A stretch of 22,217 bases of DNA. It comes from a bacterium (GTDB lineage Bacteria > Bdellovibrionota_C > UBA2361 > SZUA-149). The translations under genes were made by a program, and so were the position numbers. The DNA lies in NCBI GenBank assembly GCA_003230795.1, contig QIGM01000418.1, forward strand, positions 1-22,217. Reading direction: 5' to 3'. Position 1 is the stretch's first letter. Every line of letters begins with the position of its first letter. Shown in pieces: positions 15,636-22,217 of the stretch. The notes under the pieces were generated by a model. That model did not search any database and was not told where the DNA came from. It saw nothing but the letters and a program-made list of their open reading frames with translations.

Positions 15636-16703
15636 CTACTCCTTTTCACGAAGGGCTTTGGTGATATCACGCAGTAACGCCTGTTTCACTTCAAACCCAC
15701 CATCGCTGGCCGGAACATCCAGTGCGTGAATTTTATCACGTACTCTTTCAAGATCACTCGAAAGCCCAACGTAGCGGTCTAGCTCATCAGCCTTTACGCC
15801 AGCAAGCTCACGCACGATTGCATTCGCCTCGTGTCGGTAGCCATTGAGTTTTACGTGAGTTCCGCAACTATCAAGTGCGTCCTTGATGATTTCGCGGAAG
15901 TCCTCTCGTTGGCGACCGAAGCGCGTGACGGAAACTAAGATGCCGAAATCCTTTGCGACTACATGTTTTCGCTCTTGTGAATGAGCGTAGCGAACGACGG
16001 TTCGGACGAGATGCAGTGCCTCTCGAGGCGAAATGATCTCGAAACGCTCTGAGATACCTGCGGCAATCATTGCAAAAAGCGGCGCAAGATCGGCGTAGTC
16101 TTTCAACTGCCGTTCATACATCTTGCGATAGCTTATCGCCTCGTAATCAGGCCATTCGACTTCGACCTGTAAGGGGAAACGTTGCATCAAGGCATCGGCA
16201 GACGCGCTGCGCTTTCGAAACTTTTCAGGATCGTGATTCGTGCAAATCACAATCGTGCGAGTTTTCATCGGATGTTGCACAACGCCTCGCCGGAAACAGC
16301 GGGCAGAAAGCGTATCCTTGAAGTCATCAAGAATTCGGCCTGGTAGGTCAAGCGCCTCTTCTAGAATGACGAACTTCCATTCCAGAAAACATCGTTTCAA
16401 GTGGAACTTTATCGCGTCGCCATTGCGTAACTCTGCCAGGTCAAGCTCGCCCCAGATGGCTTCCTCACTTGAACTTGCGCCAAAGCTTTGAATAAAAGCT
16501 TCAATCTCCAGAACCTCGGCAAAGGTTTTTGCCATTTCCGATTTACCGAAGCCACCTCGGCCCCAGAGAATCGCATTAGCGCCAACTCCACTGTCCTCCT
16601 CGAATTCTGCCCACGCGGTAAGCAAGGCATTGAGTACCTTCTCGTAATGCACGAATCGTTGGTCAAAAGCGGCTCGTGCCCGTTCATGTAGACCCTTCGA
16701 CAT
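15636..16703 (-). CDS. MoxR-type AAA+ ATPase
   Basis: A single AAA+ module of 355 residues. Walker A is WGRGGFGKSEM (about 48-58), Walker B is FVILEEALD, where the usual Asp-Glu is Glu-Glu, sensor 1 is IVICTNHDP, and MQRFPLQVEVEWPDYEA precedes the lid. The long C-terminal part is helical. GGAAGGAG sits 7 nt before the ATG at 16703, a strong ribosome site. It is followed at once by the VWA gene. MoxR ATPases use ATP to remodel or insert cofactors in protein complexes together with VWA partners. Lying downstream of wza and wzc it could serve the export machine, but the 273-bp gap and its own leader suggest separate control. Confidence 0.9.
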   Translation of the reverse strand: MSKGLHERARAAFDQRFVHYEKVLNALLTAWAEFEEDSGVGANAILWGRGGFGKSEMAKTFAEVLEIEAFIQSFGASSSEEAIWGELDLAELRNGDAIKFHLKRCFLEWKFVILEEALDLPGRILDDFKDTLSARCFRRGVVQHPMKTRTIVICTNHDPEKFRKRSASADALMQRFPLQVEVEWPDYEAISYRKMYERQLKDYADLAPLFAMIAAGISERFEIISPREALHLVRTVVRYAHSQERKHVVAKDFGILVSVTRFGRQREDFREIIKDALDSCGTHVKLNGYRHEANAIVRELAGVKADELDRYVGLSSDLERVRDKIHALDVPASDGGFEVKQALLRDITKALREKE

Positions 16704-16741
16704 GCCTGTTCTCCTTCCGTAAGAAAAAACCCTACTCTCCT

Positions 16742-16775
16742 CGCGAGAGTGAAGAAGCAGTTCTTCGCTCTCGCG
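16742..16775 (-). promoter_or_regulatory. 15-bp hairpin in the MoxR leader
   Basis: CGCGAGAGTGAAGAA (16742-16756) pairs with TTCTTCGCTCTCGCG (16761-16775) at 14 of 15 positions, the other being G-T, around the loop GCAG. In the minus-strand transcript a T6 run follows 12 nt after the stem, too far for a classical terminator. An attenuator, an RNA stem or an operator dyad are all possible. Confidence 0.65.
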
Positions 16776-16804
16776 TAGAATTGGTTCTTTGCTCTCGCGT
16801 AGAA
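16760..16804 (-). repeat. Two 21-bp direct repeats with internal dyad symmetry
   Basis: Copies at 16760-16780 and 16784-16804 differ at one base and are spaced 24 bp start to start, just over two helical turns. On the minus strand each reads TTCT-A-CGC-GAGA-GCG/GCA-A-AGAA, an imperfect palindrome. A third, degraded inverted copy covers 16737-16756 and creates the hairpin. The pattern fits tandem repressor or activator sites. Confidence 0.8.
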
Positions 16805-16976
16805 CTATCCTCTACAGATTTTTGGAGGGAGTGTGAACGAAGGTGAGACCTCAGGGAGAAAGAGCATGTCTTTCAGTATGGTATCGCTAGAATCTCATCT
16901 AGCATAGGGGGATTATGCGTGTTTGGGACGTATTGGGGGCTTGACTAAGACCTTGAGTATCAGGGTCTGTTTGTAA

Positions 16977-19439
16977 CTAGCGGTAAGCCTGATTTCCTTT
17001 AATGTCCTCTCGAGGCATGAGATAAAATTCCGAACTGTAGGCATCGCCGTAGCTCTTGAAGCTACTCTTGCTGATATCAACATCGTTCATTACTGCGCCA
17101 AGCACATGAGCATTTACTCGACGTAGTCGGCGAGTTGCTTCTTGAGCGAGTTGTTTCTCAGTCGTTCCGCTTCGAACTACCAAGACAACTCCGTCTACGA
17201 TCTGCGAGAGCATGAGTGAATCAGCAACCGGAAGGATTGGAGGGCTGTCGACGATGATGTAGTCGTAACGAAGTCCTAGTAATTCTATCAGCTGAGCCAT
17301 TTTCTCTGAGCCAACAAGCTCCGCTGGGTTCGGCGCCGCCGAGCCTGCAGTAAGCACGTAGAGATTATCAATCGGCGTTTCCGATATGACATCGCCAAGA
17401 GGAGCCTGCCCCGCGAGATAGTCGACAAGGCCACTTCGTGATGCAGGGATATCGAAGCGTTCATGGACTTTGGACTGACGAATATCAGCATCAATGATGA
17501 GGGTGCGATTGGAGGCCTGTGCGAGAGTAATCGCGAGGTTCGTTGAGAATGTTGTTTTACCTTCGCCCTTCTTTGCACTTGTCGCCATGATCACCCGAGG
17601 CGGTCGGTCTGCGGAAGAAAGGAGCAGGCTTGCGCGAATCGTTCGAAAAGATTCAGAGACAATTGCTCGTGGGTTAAGGGTGACGCAATCAGGCATAGCA
17701 CCGCCTATTTGGCCCGGACCGACAGGTTGTATTTCGGTGCCGTGACTGTTTGCCGCACCACTAGCGAATACACCATTGGTGTTGCCGCTCTCTGGGCCGT
17801 CATAACTGAGGCGTCGTCTTCCGTCTGAATTCTCTGCTCCCACTGGCTCTGACATCGCTGGCGAGTCAGGCTTTTCATCAACTGAGAATGAAGGCACAAA
17901 TCCAAGCGAGGGAAGACCGAGGTCTTGCGTCACATCATCTGGTGTCTTCAAGGTGTTATCCATCAGATGAAGTATGAGTGCTATTGCCGTGCCTACAAGA
18001 GTTCCGGCAAAGAGCGAGAAGATTAAAATCAAACTGCGTAGTGGTGCCGAAGGAACCTGAGGCTTCGCTGCAAAATCGCTGATAGAGATATTACTCGCAC
18101 CATTCACGGAGCTGATTTGTGCTTCCTTTAGCTGGCGAATGATTGTCTGGTGTAGGTCTTTAAGCGAGTCGTACTCGCGTTCCAGAATATTATATTGAAC
18201 AAGGCGCTTGTTTGTTTCGTGAGCGAGCGCTTTTAGGCCTTCAATTTTCTCCACCAACTTCTTCTCAGACTGGGCGTCGCTCTCGTATTGCGCCCGCAAG
18301 CCGTTGACAGCCTCTTTGCGCTGCTCGTCAATTGTCGAGCGCAGGGAAGCGATTTTAGCACCAAGCTGCATCATTGAAGGATGCGCCGGAGTTACTTGTT
18401 GATTTAAGTTGGCGTAATCCGCCTCCGCTTCTTTTAGGGAAACTCTTAGGAGTCGAATTGATTGATCGTCAAGTGCGGTGGAGCGTGCTCCGGAGTCTTG
18501 GATACCACCAAGGAGACTCTCCGAGCGAATACGACGAGCCGAGGCTTCTGCCAGGAGTGCGGTAAGATCTGAAATCTCCTTGGTCACCATGTTTTGGTCT
18601 TTTGAAAGAGAAAGAAGCTCGTTGTTCTCCGCATATTCAGCAAGCTCTTCTTCTGCTGCGGCAACCTTATCTTTTAGCTCTTCATTCTGAGACTGAAGGA
18701 ATTTTAGATCAGTTAACGTCTGGTTTTGTCGATCCTTGCGGATATGGTCAATGAAGGCCTCCGCATGGGTATTTGCGATGCGTTGACTAAGCGCAGGATC
18801 GGCAGTTGTAACAGAGAGTTCAACGAGAGAAGTTTCTTCAATTGGGCGCACATCGAGAAGGCTGAGGTAGCGCTGTAGAAAACCGAGTGAATACTGGTAG
18901 TGCTGATCGCTCTCTTCGGCTGGAAGCGCGTCTTCGCTACTGGAGAAGGATAGGAGCCCTTTCAGCTTAGAAGTAAGACTTTTCTGAGATTCGAAGTATT
19001 CCTTTAAATCTTCACTAAGCGTGTCACGAGAGACAACGCGATCGGCGATGCTAAGACGAAGCAGCTTTTGAATCTGCGTTTGAAGGTACTCGCGCTTTTC
19101 AGTGAATTTACCGTAAGCACTTTCTGAGTCCGAACCAGGGGCGACAGAAGTATAGCCGCGAATTTCAACGCCAGCTTTCGCCGTGTACATCTTGGTTGCG
19201 AGCAGGCAATACAAAACGGCGAATCCGAAGAATAAAGCGCAGGTCATTGCGATTGGTTGCCAGCGCTCACGAACGAGTCGAACGACATCGGAGAGTGAAG
19301 GCTCGGCATCAGGCGTCTGAGGCGCACCGATCGCCGCCAGGGGTGAAATTACAATTCGTTCCGCCGCTTCGGGTAAGCCGGCTTGAGAGCGGACTGCGCT
19401 CGGAGCGTTTCGCAAAAACTGACTGTCTTTTTGTTCCAT
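16977..19439 (-). CDS. wzc: Wzc-type polysaccharide co-polymerase with BY-kinase domain
   Basis: An inner-membrane protein of 820 residues that controls polymer length and drives export with Wza. After a Pro/Ala-rich cytoplasmic N-terminus, a Wzz-type region starts with the first membrane segment (about 60-83). A long coiled-coil periplasmic part with the EREYDSLKDLHQTI segment follows, then a second membrane segment near 465-490. The cytoplasmic tyrosine kinase has Walker A ATSAKKGEGKTTFSTN (about 617-632), Walker A' LIIDADIRQSKVHERFD and Walker B YIIVDSPPILPVADS. The last 28 residues carry four tyrosines, the autophosphorylation tail. Transporter and kinase in one chain is the proteobacterial arrangement. 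It starts 42 bp after the wza stop, as one operon. Confidence 0.95.
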   Translation of the reverse strand: MEQKDSQFLRNAPSAVRSQAGLPEAAERIVISPLAAIGAPQTPDAEPSLSDVVRLVRERWQPIAMTCALFFGFAVLYCLLATKMYTAKAGVEIRGYTSVAPGSDSESAYGKFTEKREYLQTQIQKLLRLSIADRVVSRDTLSEDLKEYFESQKSLTSKLKGLLSFSSSEDALPAEESDQHYQYSLGFLQRYLSLLDVRPIEETSLVELSVTTADPALSQRIANTHAEAFIDHIRKDRQNQTLTDLKFLQSQNEELKDKVAAAEEELAEYAENNELLSLSKDQNMVTKEISDLTALLAEASARRIRSESLLGGIQDSGARSTALDDQSIRLLRVSLKEAEADYANLNQQVTPAHPSMMQLGAKIASLRSTIDEQRKEAVNGLRAQYESDAQSEKKLVEKIEGLKALAHETNKRLVQYNILEREYDSLKDLHQTIIRQLKEAQISSVNGASNISISDFAAKPQVPSAPLRSLILIFSLFAGTLVGTAIALILHLMDNTLKTPDDVTQDLGLPSLGFVPSFSVDEKPDSPAMSEPVGAENSDGRRRLSYDGPESGNTNGVFASGAANSHGTEIQPVGPGQIGGAMPDCVTLNPRAIVSESFRTIRASLLLSSADRPPRVIMATSAKKGEGKTTFSTNLAITLAQASNRTLIIDADIRQSKVHERFDIPASRSGLVDYLAGQAPLGDVISETPIDNLYVLTAGSAAPNPAELVGSEKMAQLIELLGLRYDYIIVDSPPILPVADSLMLSQIVDGVVLVVRSGTTEKQLAQEATRRLRRVNAHVLGAVMNDVDISKSSFKSYGDAYSSEFYLMPREDIKGNQAYR

Positions 19440-19481
19440 TTCTAGTCTTCCACCTAGCGAGGTATTCTCGTGAATCCCGCT

Positions 19482-20558
19482 CTAGTTAACTCTACCGCCT
19501 ACACCGCTAAAGACGCTATTAATAACTTCCACCACCTGTCGGCCAGCAAAGCGGCCTGAGGCACTGGGGATTCGGACAAGATCTCCTGCCCGAAGCTGAA
19601 TATCTTTACCATTTCGAAGCGCGACGTCTTCAAGGTCGATAATGACGGCCGCCTTTTTTCCGCTTCCGATGTCGCGGACCACTTCAACCGCGTTTACGTT
19701 TGCGGAGTAAGTTAAGCCACCAGCTGCGGCGACTGCGCTAAGCGCTGTGGTGCCAGTCGAAAGACGATACGAACCGGGTTTTATAATTTCGCCATCTACT
19801 TCAAAGGTTCCTGCTTGAGGGACAATGATGGTGTCTCCTGAGAGCAAGCCTATAGAAAGAGGAGCCTTATCTAAGCCGCCGAAGAGATCATTTATATGAA
19901 TCTCGACTCCTCGATTAGAGCTCGGAGCGGTCGATGGCTTCCCCTCACTTGAAACCTTGGCTTTGCTTGCGGCGGTATTTGAAGGAATTAAAATTACTCG
20001 GCCACCTGCACGCTCGGTTCTTCCACCAGCTTTAGAGAGTACTTCAAGGAGAGTGTAATCATTTCGCATCAGCGGATAAACGCCAGGAGTTGCGACTTCC
20101 CCAACAACAGAGACTTTATGAGCTTCGTACTCGCGGATAAAGACACTTATCTGAGGGTTCCTTACGTAGGTGCGCATCGCTTCAGTTACTGTGGCTCGAA
20201 CCTCTTCTAAGGTTAGACCCGCAACGGGAACGCCGCCAACGAGAGGCATTGTTACCTGGCCACCTGGGGTTACGCGGTCACTAGTTCCCATATCAGGGAG
20301 ACCAAAGACTGCTATCTCGAGTAAGTCCCCCGATCCAACCTGGTAGGTACTAATCAGTGGTCGAGAGGCCGTTAAGGTTTCTCTATAAGTAACCAAGGCC
20401 TTTAGCTGACTGTCGAGTCTTCTTTCGTAAGAGAAGAACTCATCTTCACCCGCAAACGAATTGGAGTTATTGCCGACTTCGCTCGAAGGCACGTAGCGCA
20501 GGCAAGCACTGGCTGATAGCAGTAGGAAAACGATAAGTATTCTATAAGTAAAAGACAT
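19482..20558 (-). CDS. wza: Wza-type polysaccharide export outer-membrane lipoprotein
   Basis: Forms the outer-membrane and periplasmic channel for polymer export. Residues 1-19 are a lipoprotein signal with lipobox LSASAC (Cys19); Leu at the next position is consistent with sorting to the outer membrane. The Poly_export domain (about 68-150) starts at TYQVGSGDLLEIAVFGLPD and includes RNPQISVFIREY. Two SLBB domains follow, marked by KVSVVGEVATPGVYPL and FEVDGEIIKPGSYRL. At 358 residues the length is normal. It is the first gene of the minus-strand export operon and faces the ATP-grasp gene across a shared promoter region. Confidence 0.94.
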   Translation of the reverse strand: MSFTYRILIVFLLLSASACLRYVPSSEVGNNSNSFAGEDEFFSYERRLDSQLKALVTYRETLTASRPLISTYQVGSGDLLEIAVFGLPDMGTSDRVTPGGQVTMPLVGGVPVAGLTLEEVRATVTEAMRTYVRNPQISVFIREYEAHKVSVVGEVATPGVYPLMRNDYTLLEVLSKAGGRTERAGGRVILIPSNTAASKAKVSSEGKPSTAPSSNRGVEIHINDLFGGLDKAPLSIGLLSGDTIIVPQAGTFEVDGEIIKPGSYRLSTGTTALSAVAAAGGLTYSANVNAVEVVRDIGSGKKAAVIIDLEDVALRNGKDIQLRAGDLVRIPSASGRFAGRQVVEVINSVFSGVGGRVN

Positions 20559-20803
20559 TCTTAGCTTAGTCTGAGCCTAAAGTTGGGCCTTATTAGGGGC
20601 CTGTTTTGTAAAACGAGGTTAGTTTTACTATATTTTTATCCGGAATGGAATCTTGGGACTCGCAATAGTCTATAATCCCCTGAAATTACTACAATTTTAT
20701 TGTGACGAAAACCCGTGGTTTTCCGTGTGAGGTACGCTACTAAATGACAGACGGGAGCGAACTACTTGAATTCTTGTCAATTTTCATGATAAACGCCAGG
20801 TCG
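20559..20803. promoter_or_regulatory. Divergent promoter region between wza and the ATP-grasp gene
   Basis: No separate gene is seen. On the plus strand TATAAT occurs at 20671-20676, but no -35 box at standard spacing is convincing (TTGGGA at 20653 is too close). GGGCCT occurs twice within about 20 bp near 20585-20605. GAGGT at 20728-20732 precedes an ATG at 20744, a possible longer start for the next gene. Confidence 0.35.
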
Positions 20804-21787
20804 ATGAAGAACATTCTAATCACTTCTGCTGGGCGACGGGTCTCTTTAGTCAGGGCATTTTCCCGAGAACTAAAGCAGTACTTTGAAAATGCTAGCGTTT
20901 TCACCGCTGAGCTAAAGCCGAATATTTCTCCTGCCTGTCAGGTGTCTGATGGTTTCTTTGAGCTGCCTCGTGTGACCTCAAAAAATTACATTGAAGAATT
21001 GCTACGCCTTGCGCTGAAACTTGAGGTCGGAATGTTGGTGCCGACCATCGATACGGAACTTGCCGTGCTCGCAGAGAATCGCGCATTGTTCAGTGAGTCG
21101 GGTATTGAAGTTGTCGTTTCAGATCTCGGCTTTGTCAATAAATGTAGAGACAAGCGAAAGATTCACGGCTTTTTTGAGGAACACAATATACCCGTGCCAG
21201 CCGCAATCGATAAGCACTCGCCGCGTTTCCCGCTTTTTGTAAAACCATATGATGGCAGCTGTAGTGTCGATATTTATCTTATCGAGAACGAAGCGCAGCT
21301 TAGTCAGGAGATTCTAAGCAATGAACGTCTTTTGTTCATGGAGGCGGTCGATAGAAAAAATTACGAAGAATTTACAATAGACCTTTACTATAATTCACAA
21401 GGTCAGCTTCGTTGCGTTGTTCCAAGAAAACGCCTCGAAACCAGAGCAGGTGAGGTAAGTAAAGGCCTGACCGTTCGAAATACTACTTGCGATTTCGTTA
21501 AGCAGAATCTTTCATTGATTCCAGGTGCCCGCGGCTGCCTAACCTTGCAACTGTTTCGACGTATTTCTTCGGTCGCTCCAGAAGAGCCTGATTTTTATGG
21601 CATCGAAATTAATCCTCGCTTTGGTGGTGGGTATCCGCTGAGTTATCTTGCAGGCGCGAATTTTCCTAAATGGCTAATTGAGGAGTATTTCCTCGACATA
21701 GCGCCGACGTATTTTGAGGATTGGGAGGAGAATCTACTGATGCTCCGCTACGATGATGAAGTGCTGGTGCATGACTATCAAGATTGA
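20804..21787 (+). CDS. ATP-grasp ligase-like protein, CarB-like
   Basis: A predicted carboxylate-amine/thiol ligase of 327 residues that would activate a carboxylate as acyl phosphate. The N-terminal pre-ATP-grasp fold begins MKNILITSAGRRVSLVRAF. VPTIDTELAVLAENR and CRDKRKIHGFFEEHNIPVP follow, then the ATP-binding FPLFVKPYDGSCSVDIYLI and LFMEAV. YGIEINPRFGGGYPLSYLAG gives the metal-binding Glu and Asn. ATG 20804 is chosen because it starts the first strand exactly as in the family; an in-frame ATG at 20744 with GAGGT upstream would add 20 residues. The HAD gene overlaps its end by 17 nt. Such pairs occur in surface-glycan loci; the substrate is unknown. Confidence 0.88.
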   Translation: MKNILITSAGRRVSLVRAFSRELKQYFENASVFTAELKPNISPACQVSDGFFELPRVTSKNYIEELLRLALKLEVGMLVPTIDTELAVLAENRALFSESGIEVVVSDLGFVNKCRDKRKIHGFFEEHNIPVPAAIDKHSPRFPLFVKPYDGSCSVDIYLIENEAQLSQEILSNERLLFMEAVDRKNYEEFTIDLYYNSQGQLRCVVPRKRLETRAGEVSKGLTVRNTTCDFVKQNLSLIPGARGCLTLQLFRRISSVAPEEPDFYGIEINPRFGGGYPLSYLAGANFPKWLIEEYFLDIAPTYFEDWEENLLMLRYDDEVLVHDYQD

Positions 21788-22217
21788 TTCCTCGACCGTT
21801 ATTGTCTTTGATCTTGATGACACTCTTTATCATGAAGAAGATTTTCTTCTTTCGGGATTTGCTTCAATCGCCAAGCATTTAGAGAGCGAGATCGGTATAG
21901 ATTATCTTCAAAATCTTCTTGAGTGGCATCGCGATAGAGCTGAAGACATTTTCGGTCAACTACTGAAAGAAAAAGGTGTCGTCGAGTGCTTATCCAAACA
22001 AAATCTTCTCGACCTCTATAGATTCCATACCCCCGCAATCAAACTCTCACGTGGGGCAAAGGCTCTAATAGAAGCACTCAGTAAAGCAAGTATTCGCATG
22101 GCCCTCATCACTGACGGCAGAAGCGTGACTCAGCGAAACAAGTTACAGGCCCTAGGCGTCGAGAAATACTTCGACCCAATTGTGATTTCCGAGGAACTTG
22201 GCACGGGAAAGCCTGAC
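21771..22217 (+). CDS. HAD-superfamily hydrolase, 3' end cut by window
   Basis: The frame opens at ATG 21771, inside the end of the ATP-grasp gene, and stays open for 149 codons to the window edge. Motif I is VIVFDLDDTLYHEE with both catalytic aspartates, motif II is MALITDGRSVTQRNKLQALG, and motif III starts with the lysine of GTGKPD at the very end. The alpha-helical cap lies between motifs I and II, so it is a C1-cap phosphatase-like member. The 17-nt overlap implies translational coupling with the ATP-grasp enzyme. It probably dephosphorylates a small metabolite or sugar phosphate; the substrate cannot be told. Confidence 0.9.
   Translation, partial: MTIKIDSSTVIVFDLDDTLYHEEDFLLSGFASIAKHLESEIGIDYLQNLLEWHRDRAEDIFGQLLKEKGVVECLSKQNLLDLYRFHTPAIKLSRGAKALIEALSKASIRMALITDGRSVTQRNKLQALGVEKYFDPIVISEELGTGKPD

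Larger units (their letters stand above)
16704..16976 (-). promoter_or_regulatory. Leader region of the MoxR-VWA operon
   Basis: No gene is present. Read on the minus strand it contains two direct repeats, a strong hairpin, a T6 run (16729 to 16724) and the ribosome site. The part near wzc (16810-16976) shows only a short AGACC/GGTCT pair (16950-16970) and no clear terminator. Promoter boxes could not be assigned. Confidence 0.5.

Noticed and set aside
15632..15670. Longer N-terminus of the VWA protein overlapping moxR
   Set aside because: The ATG at 15631 has a strong AAGGAG site and leaves a 4-nt gap typical of an operon.

Overview
The window looks like a chromosomal cell-surface polysaccharide locus of a Gram-negative bacterium. 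A Wza-type outer-membrane lipoprotein, a Wzc-type co-polymerase/tyrosine kinase and secreted proteins with Sec signals all imply an outer membrane. I cannot name the taxon. Poly-serine linkers and calcium-binding type-3 repeats occur in several groups (gamma-proteobacteria, myxobacteria/bdellovibrios and others), so they do not decide it.

Left part (1-6133). A PglC-like phosphoglycosyl transferase, cut by the window edge, overlaps a PglE-like sugar aminotransferase by 4 bp. A membrane-bound PglF/CapD-like 4,6-dehydratase follows. Together they make and load an amino-deoxy sugar of the bacillosamine type; the PglD-like acetyltransferase is not in the window. On the minus strand, an asparagine-synthase-type amidotransferase converges on them.

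Middle (6447-11897). A 788-residue secreted protein carries an Fn3 domain, a 35-serine linker, a calcium-binding segment and repeated beta modules. Then comes an accessory stretch that reads more AT-rich: a DUF4143-type ATPase with a perfect 31-bp tandem repeat upstream, an unrecognised 168-residue protein, and a 65-residue excisionase-like DNA-binding protein. The last two are set among strong inverted repeats and terminator-like hairpins, and a 23-bp exact direct repeat lies on either side of them. This is the least explained part of the window.

Right part (12006-22217). A sulfotransferase and a GT4 glycosyltransferase form a plus-strand pair. Facing them on the minus strand are wza, wzc, a MoxR AAA+ ATPase and a VWA protein; the last two are separated from wzc by a leader with repeated palindromes. 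An ATP-grasp enzyme overlapping a HAD hydrolase, which is cut by the right edge, begins another plus-strand operon.

Read together, the locus suggests a polymer built on an amino-deoxy sugar, exported by Wza/Wzc and probably decorated by sulfation, amidation and perhaps ATP-grasp ligation. No tRNA, rRNA, CRISPR array or transposase gene was seen.
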